Below are positions 41,501 to 51,511 of a DNA stretch of 64,000 bases, in pieces. Each line of letters opens with the position of its first letter. Position 1 is the stretch's first letter. The position numbers and the translations under genes are program-made. Below the pieces are notes generated by a model. That model was given only the letters and a program-made list of their open reading frames with translations, had not been told where the DNA came from and made no database searches. Source of the DNA: Rhynchopus euleeides (lineage: Eukaryota > Euglenozoa > Diplonemea > Diplonemida > Diplonemidae); NCBI GenBank assembly GCA_963210315.1, contig OY723298.1:1488001-1552000 (forward strand), in the 5' to 3' direction.

Positions 41501-41962
41501 CCTGTGGTGCAGCCGCTGCCCGAGAGGCAGCGCCGGTGTCTCAGCGCCCAACCCGGCGGGGGTGTGGGTGTGGGGCACCTGCCACCCTCCCCGCAGAGCA
41601 GGTCGGGCGGTGCGGCGTACCCCTCCCAACGGCAGCCATTCACAGGCGAGAGGCGGATAGACCTGCAGGACAGCCTGGTCTTCCCCTACCCGATGAAGGA
41701 GTTTCCCGTGAGGGGTGGTGCTGGGGGGTCCAACTCGCGTGGAGGGAGCGGATCTGCAGCAGCAGTGGGAGTGGGGCATCGGGGAGGAGGAGGAGGGGGT
41801 GGTGGTGGTGGCGGTGGTGTGCAGGCGGATGTGGGTGAGGGTGCCCTGTTGGCGTCTGAGGTGCTGGTGCCGGGGTGTTTTGCGGAGTCGGTCAAGAAGA
41901 GGCGGGAGAGGCAGGTGAAGATAACCCTGGTGAAGGGGTTGCGGAAGGAGGGGGTGAAGTGA
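35566..41962 (+). CDS. Very large protein with two degenerate nucleotide-cyclase-like domains (frameshift near 41030)
   Basis: From the ATG at 35566 the frame is open to about 41154, and a second frame continues to a stop at 41962, so about 2130 residues if joined. A single-base length error or true slip in the G run at 41023-41040 would join them; no GTATG intron is present there. Residues about 490-645 resemble a class III cyclase domain: VEVAGFSLIR, then RDTTATFAFAEAYPAVAFAMEVQ, CGISTGKA and late VADALPYFLTLAQPGQVLLS. A second copy lies at about 830-1025 (VFVDFPGYPELL, later FHSAQAAVEFSLDVQNEVIR). The first metal Asp is Glu in domain 1 and kept in domain 2. The rest is long Ser/Gly-rich disorder with Gly, Gln and Ala repeats. 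A regulatory pseudo-cyclase scaffold is my inference. Confidence 0.6.
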
Positions 41963-42305
41963 AGGTGTGGGGGTGGGGGTTGGGGTGGGTTGTGTGTTTG
42001 TTGTGCCCTCGTGCTGCAGCCTTGCCAGGTTGCGGGGGGGGGGGGGGTGGAGGTGTGGATGAGGTGCGGTTGGTTGCCCTGCTAAGATAGATCTCTCGAT
42101 TGATCGGAATGGGTGAAATTCTATGCAAGTGTCCCAGAATGACATGGAGGGCAGGAGGTGCTACCCCGCCCGTTGTGCACCTTGGCGCAGTAGCTGCAGA
42201 TACCCGTATCGGTGTTGCCATTCATTGCCAGAGGTTGTACCTTCAGCACCACCTTACACGCCTGACAGGATACCAAGGACACAGAGAAGAGACAGGAAGC
42301 GCAAG
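41963..42305. other. Short intergenic region, no gene seen
   Basis: About 340 bp between two genes, with a G run near 42038-42050. Nothing else is recognised. Confidence 0.6.
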
Positions 42306-44684
42306 ATGGCACAGTCGTACACACTCGGGTTCCCGCGCCTCGGGTCGAAGCGGCAGCTGAAGGCGGCGCTGGAGCAGTTCTGGGCGGGGCGGATCGGGGA
42401 GGGCGAGCTGCTGGCGGCACGCGACGAGGTGCTGGCGGAGGCGGTGCGGTCCCAGTGCGGGGCAGGGGTGTCGCGCATCGGGGTTGGGGACGCGACGCTG
42501 TTCGACCACGTGCTGGACTGGAGCGTGCGGTTCGGGCTGACGAGCAAGCGGTTCGACGGGACCGGGGCGGGTGGGTCCCTGGCACAGTACTTTGCACAGG
42601 CGAAGGGGGCGGGGCCGTGTGCGGCGCTGCAGCTGCTGAAGTACTTCGACACGAACTACCACATCCTGGTGCCCGAGATCGACGCGAGCGTGACGGCGGC
42701 GGGGCTTGCCGAGGACGGGCACGCGACGTACTTCGCTGACTACGTGCATGTGGTGCGGCGTGCGGAGGCGGTGATCCAGGAGAAGGGTGCGGCTGAAGCA
42801 GCAGCAGTGCCGATTGTGCTGGGACCCGTGACGCTGGCACACGTCAGCAAGATTGCGGACGGGGGGCTGACGAAGACGGGGCTGGCAGCGGCGCTCGTCC
42901 CGCTGTACGCGCGGCTGTTCCGGGAGCTGCGTGCCAGCGGGGCGAGGGCGACGGAGGTGCAGCTGCACGAGCCGTGGCTGGCGACGTCGGGCGCTGACGG
43001 GGAGGCGGTGCTGGCGGCGGCGCAGCAGGCACACGCGCAGATCGCACGCGACGCACGGGCATGCGGGTTCGCGGTGACGGTGTGCGTGCACCACGAGAGC
43101 GTGTCGGAGGCGGTGTACCGGATGCTGGTTGGGACGGAGGGGGTGGTGGGGGTGGCGCTGGACCTGTGCCGCAGCCGCGGCGCGGTGGCGGTGCTGCAGC
43201 GCGTGGGGTTCCCGGACCCGACGGAGACGAAGCGGCTCGTGGCGGGGGTGGTGGACGGGCGCAGCGTGTGGCGCAACGAGGAACACGCACAGGCACTGCT
43301 GGCGGAGGTGCTGCGCGTGGTGCCGGCGGGGCGTGTGGACGTGGGGGTGTCGTGCTCGCTGCAGCACGTGCCGTACGACGTGTCGGGGGAGGAGCTTGCC
43401 GTGCGTGATGCGGACGGGGCTGTCGACGTTGCGGCGTCTGCTGCGCTGCAGGGGCGTGTCGCGTTTGCTGTGCAGAAGCTGGAGCAGCTGGTTGGGCTGG
43501 CACGTGGTGTGCAGGCAGCAGAGCAGCAGAAGCAGCCGAAGCAGGACCAGCAGCCGCAGTGGTGCGGGGAGGACAACGTGACAGTCACAGACGTGGACGA
43601 GGCAGAGCTGCGGCGGGCAGAGCCGTACAGCACACGGCGGGAGAAGCAGGTCACAGTGGACAGCCTCGGGACAAGCACAATCGGGTCGTTCCCGCAGACG
43701 GCAGAGATCCGGCGGATGCGGCAGCAGCTGCGGACGGGGCAGGTGTCGGAGGCTGAGTACCGCACCTTCATCGAGCGGGTGATCGAGGAGAACGTTGCGC
43801 TGCAGCGGGACCTGGGGCTGGACGTGTTCGTGCACGGGGAGCCGGAGCGGACGGACATGGTGGAGTACTTCGCGGCACAGCTGGGCGGTGTGGTGGTGAC
43901 GCGGGCCGGGTGGGTGCAGTCGTACGGGTCGCGGTGCGTGCGGCCGCCCATCATCCACGCCGACATTGTGCGGCACGGGGCGCTGACGGTGGCGGAGTAC
44001 CGGCACGCGCAGAAGGTTGCCGGGGCGACCCCGGTCAAGGGGATGCTGACGGGCCCGGTGACGCTGCTGAACTGGTCCTTCTGCCGCACCGACATCCCGC
44101 GGTCGGCGCAGGCCGTGCAGCTCGCACGCGCCGTGGCTGCGGAGGTGGCGGACCTGCAGGCGGCGGGGTGCCGCGTGGTGCAGGTCGACGAGGCGGCGGT
44201 GCGCGAGCGGCTGCCGCTGAAGCGCGAGGACGAGGAGAGCTACCTGCGGTGGGCCGTGGACGCGTTCCGCCTCAGCACCGCGACGGCCGCCCCGGCAACG
44301 CACATCGCCACCCACATGTGCTACTCGTCGTTCGAGGACGCGGCGACGCTGGGCGCCATCGACGCCATGGACGCCGACTCGCTGCTGATCGAGAACTCGC
44401 GCGGCGGCAACGCCGTGCTGGGCGCCCTGGCGCGCTACGGGTACTCGCGCGACGTGGGGCTCGGGGTGTACGATGTCCACTCCCCGGAGATCCCCTCCGT
44501 CGACACGCTCGAGGCACGCCTGCAGGAGATCATTGCCACGGTCCACCTCCCGCTGTCGCGCGTGTGGATCAACCCCGACTGCGGGCTGAAGACGCGCCGC
44601 TGGGAGGAGGTGCTGCCTGCGCTGCGCAACATGGTGGAGGCCACCCGCAGGGTCCGTGCCACTGGTGCCCCGGTGCAGCCGTGA
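42306..44684 (+). CDS. metE: Cobalamin-independent methionine synthase
   Basis: The 792-residue protein is slightly longer than the usual 750-770. It transfers a methyl group from methyl-tetrahydrofolate (polyglutamate) to homocysteine to make methionine, in the cytosol, without B12. The N-terminal half begins with the family motif LGFPRLGSKRQLKAALEQFW. The catalytic half carries the zinc ligands: His and Cys in THMCYSSF (about 670 and 672), Glu in LLIENSRGG (about 696) and Cys in INPDCGLKTR (about 759). A Gln/Lys-rich linker at about residue 405-425 separates the halves and explains the extra length. The start at 42306 fits the conserved N-terminus. No intron is seen. The coding GC is very high even for this window, and bacterial origin could be tested by phylogeny. 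Confidence 0.95.
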   Translation: MAQSYTLGFPRLGSKRQLKAALEQFWAGRIGEGELLAARDEVLAEAVRSQCGAGVSRIGVGDATLFDHVLDWSVRFGLTSKRFDGTGAGGSLAQYFAQAKGAGPCAALQLLKYFDTNYHILVPEIDASVTAAGLAEDGHATYFADYVHVVRRAEAVIQEKGAAEAAAVPIVLGPVTLAHVSKIADGGLTKTGLAAALVPLYARLFRELRASGARATEVQLHEPWLATSGADGEAVLAAAQQAHAQIARDARACGFAVTVCVHHESVSEAVYRMLVGTEGVVGVALDLCRSRGAVAVLQRVGFPDPTETKRLVAGVVDGRSVWRNEEHAQALLAEVLRVVPAGRVDVGVSCSLQHVPYDVSGEELAVRDADGAVDVAASAALQGRVAFAVQKLEQLVGLARGVQAAEQQKQPKQDQQPQWCGEDNVTVTDVDEAELRRAEPYSTRREKQVTVDSLGTSTIGSFPQTAEIRRMRQQLRTGQVSEAEYRTFIERVIEENVALQRDLGLDVFVHGEPERTDMVEYFAAQLGGVVVTRAGWVQSYGSRCVRPPIIHADIVRHGALTVAEYRHAQKVAGATPVKGMLTGPVTLLNWSFCRTDIPRSAQAVQLARAVAAEVADLQAAGCRVVQVDEAAVRERLPLKREDEESYLRWAVDAFRLSTATAAPATHIATHMCYSSFEDAATLGAIDAMDADSLLIENSRGGNAVLGALARYGYSRDVGLGVYDVHSPEIPSVDTLEARLQEIIATVHLPLSRVWINPDCGLKTRRWEEVLPALRNMVEATRRVRATGAPVQP

Positions 44685-46071
44685 GTGAGGTGCGCGTTGT
44701 TGTGTGGGGTCAGCCCGATGGTGCCCGACCTCTCCTGTTTGCAGGTGGCGTCGGATTAGGAGTAGTATCACAGAGTATCCTTCTCGTTCTTCTTGTGTGC
44801 ACTGAAGATTTCCCACCTTTCACACACTTCCACACTGCGTTAACCGTATCTTAACACCTTCCTGCAGCGGTGTGATGTGTGTGCATCTTCCTTGCCTTTC
44901 TTGCAACGTTCCTTCTGCTGTTCTGCCTCTTTGCAGAACACCATTCTTTCTTTCATTGCCATTTGATTTGACCCAAGCCTGGTGTGCCTTTTGCTACGGC
45001 GAAGTTGATGGGGTGGAGTGGAGTGGTGTGGCGTGTGCACAGAGAGATGTGTTCTTCCAAAACACAATCGTGCCCCACGCAAGGGACGTGCCACAGCCAC
45101 AGCACACCACACCACCACAGCAGAACACCACACGACTCTCCTTCGCCACCAGGCTGTTGCTGTTTGCTGTTGTTCATTTTCATTCACTTTTATTGCGTTT
45201 CATGCTGGTGTGGCACTTGCCTTGCTCCGGAGGCACCACGCGCCTGCCCTGTGCGGTGCTGCTGTTGGTCCACCGGTGCGGCATTGCGACACCACCCCTC
45301 ACACCACAGCTGTGCACCTGCCTGCATGCCTCTCTCGCGCTGCAGGCCTGGCGGCGCCCTCCACGCACACACAGTCGAGGAGCGACGCCCCCAGCGCTGA
45401 CAGATGGCTACGGGCAGTGCACGTTGCCACCCCCCAATCACACAGCCTGCAGGACGGTGTCGCTCTTGACGTAGGCGCGCCCTGTTCACGGGCTGCGACG
45501 CGTCGCGACCCCATCCCGCTAACTGATGTGCCTTTTCCATTCCTTGCTTCTCTTGCTGTTGTTTTCGATCTTCATTTTTGCCGCTTCCTTTACCATGCCA
45601 TCCTCACAGTGGCTTGCTCCAAGCGGAACGGGTGTGCCACAAGACACACCCATGGCACACCACGACCCCCATCCCGCTGCCACCCGTCCTCCTTGCGAGC
45701 AGGGGCAGAGGGCGAGAGCCCACCAGTCAGGACACGCTGCCAGGAGGACCCACCCCGCCCTCGCTGAACTGTTTGACACTCACTTGACGTGGCTGCTCCT
45801 CCCCCCCTCCTTTGTGCTCCCTTCGACTTCTATTTCACTACCTCCCCTCTCTCCGTTACCACACCACCGCCCCACGCAGCTTCCCTTCCTACACATATTA
45901 CTTGTGTTTCCTTTCTGCCTTGATTTGATTATACAGTTGGGCGGCCCGCACACATAACCCTAAGACAGCGCGCCCCTCACCCACCCCTTCCTCCCACCCG
46001 CCTCTCCGCCGCACACCCGTCTCGCGGGTGACAAGGCAGGCTCGCAGCGCCCTTCAGAAGGAGCGGATACG
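44685..46071. other. Intergenic, no gene seen
   Basis: About 1.4 kb, with T-rich and C/A-rich stretches. No frame on either strand has recognisable protein features. Confidence 0.6.
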
Positions 46072-47835
46072 ATGGCCGCGGTTGCCGATGCGCCCCGCCT
46101 GGACCCTGCCGCGACGGGGGCCGTGTCGCCGAAGAACAGGAAGGTCGCTCTGATTACCGGGATCACAGGGCAGGTATGCTGTGGGCGCACACACCCATGG
46201 TTATGCTGGGTGGGGGCGCTAGTTGGGTTGACTATGCGGTTGGCCGTCTCCCTTCTCTTCTGGGCATGACGGCGTCTGCTCACTCCGTTCGTCCCACACT
46301 ACGCACCACACACAGGACGGTTCGTACCTGGCGGAGTTCCTGCTGGAGAAGAACTATGAGGTGCACGGTATCATCCGTCGTAGCTCTGGGTTCAACACCG
46401 CGCGGATCGAGCACATCTTCAACGACCCCAGTATGCAGGGCGAACGTTGGTTGCAGTGTTGCATGCTTATAGATTCATTCGTTGCTGTCGTGCTGCGACG
46501 GTTCGACGAAACCACACACCCAACCTCACCCGCCTCCGCCCTTCCCCACAGGCCTCCACCTGCACTACGGTGACATGACTGACTCGACGTGCCTCCACGC
46601 CCTCATCGCGAAATACGAGCCGCATGAGATCTACAACCTGGGTATGGCCAAAAGAAATATAGGCAATCCGTGCGCCTCCCACCCCCCCAGTGGCCCACGC
46701 TTGCAACGCGTTGTCAAACAACTGAGAAGATACAAAGCCCGCCATCCTCTCTGCCCCTCCCCCCTCTCCACCCCACGCACCCTACAGCCGCGCAGAGCCA
46801 CGTGAAGGTGTCGTTCGAGATGCCTGAGTACACCGCCCAGGCTGACGGCGTTGGTGTGCTGAAGATCCTGGAAGCCATCCGCAGCTGCAACCTGCAGGAC
46901 AAGACGAAGTTCTACCAGGCCTCCACCTCCGAGCTCTACGGGCAGGTGCAGGAGATCCCGCAGACCGAGACAACCCCTTTCTACCCGCGGTCGCCCTACG
47001 CTGTGGCGAAGCTGTACGGCTACTGGATCACGGTGAACTACCGTGAGTCGTACGAGATGTTCGCGACAAACGGGATTCTGTTCAACCACGAGAGCCCCCG
47101 CCGTGGTGCCACATTCGTGACGCAGAAGATCGTGCGTGCCGCAGTGCACATGAAGATGGCGAAGCAGGACAAGCTGCTGCTCGGCAACCTCGACGCCAAG
47201 CGCGACTGGGGGCACGCCAAGGACTACATCCGCGGCATGTGGATGATCCTGCAGCACCCCGAGCCCCGTGACTGGGTGCTCGCGACTGGCGAGCAGTACA
47301 GCGTGCGCTCCTTCGTCGAGAAGTGCTTCCAGCACCCCCTCATCAACATGCCCATCAAGTGGAAGGGCGAGGGTGTGGAGGAGGTGGGCCACCTCGACTC
47401 CGACGAGTCCAAGGTGCTGGTGAGTGTGGACGAGCGCTACTTCCGCCCCGCCGAGGTGGAGACGCTGCTGGGCAGCCCCAAGGCTGCCAACGAGATCCTC
47501 GGGTGGAAGCCTGAGATTTCGTACGACGTATGCCCCCGCTCCCCACCCCCCACCCCCTTTGCCGTGTTTTCTGCAGTTTCTTTTTTTTTTTGCAAAGCCC
47601 CACACACCCCTTGCCTTTTGGAAGGGCGTTCGTATGAGGGAGGGGCTCCTGAATCCTTTAGTTCAGCGACGGTGTGGTTGCCCTCCCCTGGCCAGAGAGT
47701 GTGCCAGAGTGTCGGATATTCACGACCACTGCCGCCGCCCACTCCCACTCCCTCGTTTCACAGGAGCTTGTCAACGACATGATTACGTCGGAGATGGAGG
47801 CAGTGCGCTCCGGCACCGAGCGTTTCCTGCAGTGA
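46072..47835 (+). CDS. GMD: GDP-mannose 4,6-dehydratase (five exons)
   Basis: Exons 46072-46173, 46316-46430, 46552-46641, 46788-47527 and 47764-47835 give 372 residues, the same length as the human enzyme as I recall it. It converts GDP-mannose to GDP-4-keto-6-deoxymannose, the first step to GDP-fucose, with NADP. Visible signatures: the Rossmann loop [17 protein letters not shown] (rebuilt across intron 1), [35 protein letters not shown] (rebuilt across intron 3), and the short-chain dehydrogenase Tyr and Lys in [20 protein letters not shown] and DWGHAKDY are also typical. All four introns start GTATG and end CAG. Fucose for surface glycans is the likely use, which would fit the glycosyltransferase at 6800, though the link is inference. 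Confidence 0.95.
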
Positions 47836-49197
47836 TGCCTGCGTGGGTAAACCACAGCGGCTAACACTCCCCCCTGCGGCGTTGTGACGCTGCTTTGCGT
47901 TTGACACCCCCCCCCCCCCGCCTCGATTTTCTCAGGACCCCCCCACGCCCTCCCGCGCCCCCACGCAGCTGTGTGCTCCGAGCTCAGTGTTCCCCCTTTT
48001 TAAGTAACCCTTCGGGTTCCTTTGCTCTCTGTGCCACGCCAGCTGTGCCAAGGTGCGGCACCCCGGGGTGGATTTTTTTTCGGTGGCGGAATAATGAAAT
48101 AGTGATGGGGGTGTCTGTGCAGCAGCCTAGGCTCTCACAGGTGGCCCGGGTTGTTCGACACCAACAAATCAGGGAGTTTGGATGTGTCGTGCCCCGGACA
48201 GCCCCGTGGAAGCAGGGGCTACTGGGGGAAAACATGCAATATAGGTATAACAACAACAAGGGTCGTCAATGTATGGAAGTCCTCTTGGACATGATGAGTA
48301 GTGTGGGGTGTGGCAGGCTGAGATAGCGATCAAGGCGTACCAACTCTCCGAGCTTTAAAATCGTCACAGGGTGTTCTTCTGTTGGACGACATTTGCCGGG
48401 GTGTACAGGTCGAATGGTTAATCCTTCTCGCCCTCACCATCACCACCACTACCACCACCTACCCCGCTGGAATTTTCCAGGTTAAGAAGTGTCAGAGTCA
48501 GGCAGAGCGGTTGGCTGACTCTCTTTCATGTCAGTTCAGCAGTCCCACTGCTTTCCCCCCCCCCCACCCCCCACGCCCACCTCCTTTTTCAACACCGGGA
48601 ACGATGCGTGCGGTCTGTTAAAAAAATCCGTGGCATACAAACCGGTAGACCCGATTTTACGCATCCCCTGGTGTGGAGTACCCCACTGCCCCCACCCCCC
48701 CCTCCTTTTTCGTTTTCATAACTCGTAACATTCCAGAAGAAATCTGGCCGGGCCGTATGTCAGGCCGGTAGTCGTCTCCCCCCACGCCCTCCCGGAGGGG
48801 AGCCCCCCCCCCCCCCTTTCTCCTCTTCCTGCCCATCTAATATGCCCTGCTGCCTTGACCCGGTTGCTGTTGCGTGCCGTTTTCCCCCCTTTTGCATACC
48901 CACCGCACTCATCGAAAGAAACAGAGTGGCAACGCCTTCTTCTAGGCATTATTCCCTTGCGGAATTCTCTCTCTCTCTCTCTTCCGCTAAGACTGGCCCA
49001 TCCCCTTAATTGGCAGCATTCTAGCAACGGAGTTACCGGGTCAACATAACACATCGTCTTCTCCTCTTGGTTGTTCCTCACGCCAGGCGGGGTGGTCGTT
49101 GTTTTCTTTATAAAAAAACAGTTTCGCGCGCCCAGCTCGCGGCGCAATTCAGGTAACAGAGTGGGGGTGGGGGATGGGAGATGAGATATGGGTGTGC
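47836..49197. other. Intergenic, no gene seen
   Basis: About 1.4 kb with C runs near 47907-47918, 48548-48570 and 48806-48817 and a CT microsatellite near 48965-48982. No gene is supported. Confidence 0.6.
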
Positions 49198-50391
49198 TGG
49201 GGCTGTCGGGCCAGTCGAAATTTTCTGGGGTCAAAAAAAATCGCAAAAAATCACAAACGGACCGCAAAAAATCGCAAAAAATCACAAAAGGCGGTCGCGA
49301 TTTTTTGCGGTCGGTTGCGTGCGGTTCCGAAGCGCACCCGCTGCATCCCCTCTCCCACCATCTTTCGTTCGGCGGCTATTCCGCGCTCTTTTCAACGCGT
49401 CGTCGCGAAGATTGCGCCTCAGTATCAGCAGGCGCAATCTCCGGCTTCCAGTGTGTGTGTGTCCCCCCTCCTTTACAGCGCAACGAGGAGGAGAGCGAAA
49501 CCGTGTGGTGTCACGTAGAGCAAGAGTAGGATAGCGGGCCCGGTTCCTCACGGTATGGTCCTTCGGGGCCAGGCTGCGATGCCAGCACGCTAACCCAAAT
49601 TGCAATACGATTTTTTGCGATTTTTTGTCCTGGGCAAGACGTTAAACTACCTGGGAGGGCTTCCCCAGACCATGACGGGTGCTTGCACCAGGAGTTTGAA
49701 ACAGCCACTCATGCCTTGCGATGCTCAAGTGCCTGCTGGACCCCTATGTCCTTCAGGCCCAAAGCAGGCAACGATATGGGAGCAACCTAACAGGGGAGGT
49801 GAAGAGGGCACGGGTCTTAGCCTGATGACACACTGCAACCTCAAGGTGACTGGCGACACCTCTCCCACAGTCTGCGGCGACTCTGCCGTGGCGACAAGGC
49901 TTCCTGTCATGGGAGATCGCTGCGTGGATCAACGTGGCACCACCCGTGTGCTCGGCAGGTTGTTTCGGCACCTGTTTTCTCCGTGTCATGCTTTTCGTGA
50001 GCGTGTCAGGGATGTTGGCACACGCTGGGGAGGGTTCACATGATGACATAACATATATCAGAAGCACACACCCACGTGGCGCTGTCCTTGGCAGGACTTT
50101 GAAAGTGCCGCCTTGATATCCTTGTTGGATAGAACCCTCATATCACACCCTCAATCGGCTGACGATTTTTTGTGATTTTTTTTGTGGGTTTTTGTCAGAC
50201 CTCCTTTTCCTTTACCGAGGAGGCGATCACGCCCTAGCGGCGTGACATAGGTTAATATACAGGACAGCGGGTACGGTTCCCTCGCCGAGGCGCGGTGCCG
50301 GCACGCTAATCCAACTTTAATAATAGTTTTTTTGTGATTTTTTGTGATTTTTTTTTGACCAGAAAAAAATTCGACTGGCCCGACAGCCCCA
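49198..50391. mobile_element. Non-autonomous terminal-inverted-repeat element
   Basis: The ends are inverted copies for about 60 bp: TGGGGCTGTCGGGCCAGTCG at 49198 and CGACTGGCCCGACAGCCCCA ending at 50391, then A/T-rich arms made of repeated AAAAAATCGC and AAAAAATCAC units. The element is bracketed by TGTGC on both sides (49193-49197 and 50392-50396), a plausible 5-bp target duplication. Inside, two diverged direct copies of a segment with GCCAGCACGCTAACCCAA or GCCGGCACGCTAATCCAA (about 49535-49600 and 50260-50315) are followed by the A/T-rich arm motif, which suggests a nested or composite origin. No transposase is encoded. Confidence 0.75.
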
Positions 50392-51511
50392 TGTGCTTGT
50401 CTGTGCTCCTCTCCCGCTGCCCCTCCCCACCCCCACCCGGGTGGTGGATATCCCTACACAACAACCAATAAAATGACAAAAAAAACCAAAGAAAATAAAA
50501 CCGACTATAGCGCATTGCCCTGCAGTGCACTGCACATAATTCGAGCAGAGAGTTTGTCTGCTGACGCTGGGGGAGGAAGGGGAGGAAGGGGTGGCAGCAC
50601 GTGATGACCAAAAACGTGCTGTCACCCAAACGTGCGTTGCCTTGCTCTGCTTCTGCCCTTTTTTTCCCCCACTAACTGGGGGTGGAGGGGTGTTCGGGAG
50701 ATTCACTCTGTGTCGAAACAAAAAGAGAAAAAAACTGTCGGGGCTGTGTGGTGTGATGCCAAAAGAAAAGTGTTGTGTGGCCGAGCCATCGCTACACCGT
50801 GATGAGGAGGGCGCACAACACGCACAACACACGCTGGTCTCGATCAATTTTCTGCTTCCGGTTTCGAGTGAAGGTGTGTCACCCCTTCTCCCTCCCCCCC
50901 CCCCCCCCTCCCGACTGACCCCAGATGCCGGTTGCAGGGCCACAACCCTCAACAGACGAGAGAGAGAGGCGGTTTGGGGTGGGGTGGGTGGGTCGGTGGG
51001 GTGGTGTGGACTGAAGGCCGACGGCTGAGAAGAAAGGCGAGTACGAACAAGTAGTTTCGAGAGGTCCAGAATCCCCCCCCCCACCCCCATCCCCCTCTTT
51101 GAAGCAGAACGGGAGATGCACGCGACGGGCACCCCAGATTGGCGAATCTCCGTGATTCCACCACCCCGCCCTTCTTGGGGGATCGCATATCAGTTCCCGT
51201 GCAGCGGCATTTCGTGGACTTCTGTACAAGGCGGATCCGCTCATCCAACACAGCCATTTTTTTTGGCGAATTTCCGAGATTCCCCCAACACAACACAACA
51301 GGGAAACCCACCACACAAAAAAAAGACACTACACAACACCCCCCCTCCCCCGGGTAGCGAACGGGAAACCGTTGAACCAGGGGGGCATACCCCTGCACAC
51401 AGATACCCCACACACCCCCCTCCTCCCCCACTGCTTCTGGAGGGGGGGGCGTGAGGCGGGCGTGCGTGCTTAGGGGGTGTTTGCCTAAGGGGGAGCGCCG
51501 GCAGAGGCAAC
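50392..51511. other. Intergenic, no gene seen
   Basis: About 1.1 kb. Two similar short segments, GGCGAATCTCCGTGATTCC (about 51138) and GGCGAATTTCCGAGATTCC (about 51266), are the only repeats noticed. Confidence 0.55.

Noticed and set aside
42243-44816. An 857-codon open frame antisense to methionine synthase
   Set aside because: The sense strand encodes a complete enzyme with all zinc ligands. The antisense frame is His/Arg/Leu-rich low-complexity sequence with no family features and is open only because the gene is very GC-rich.
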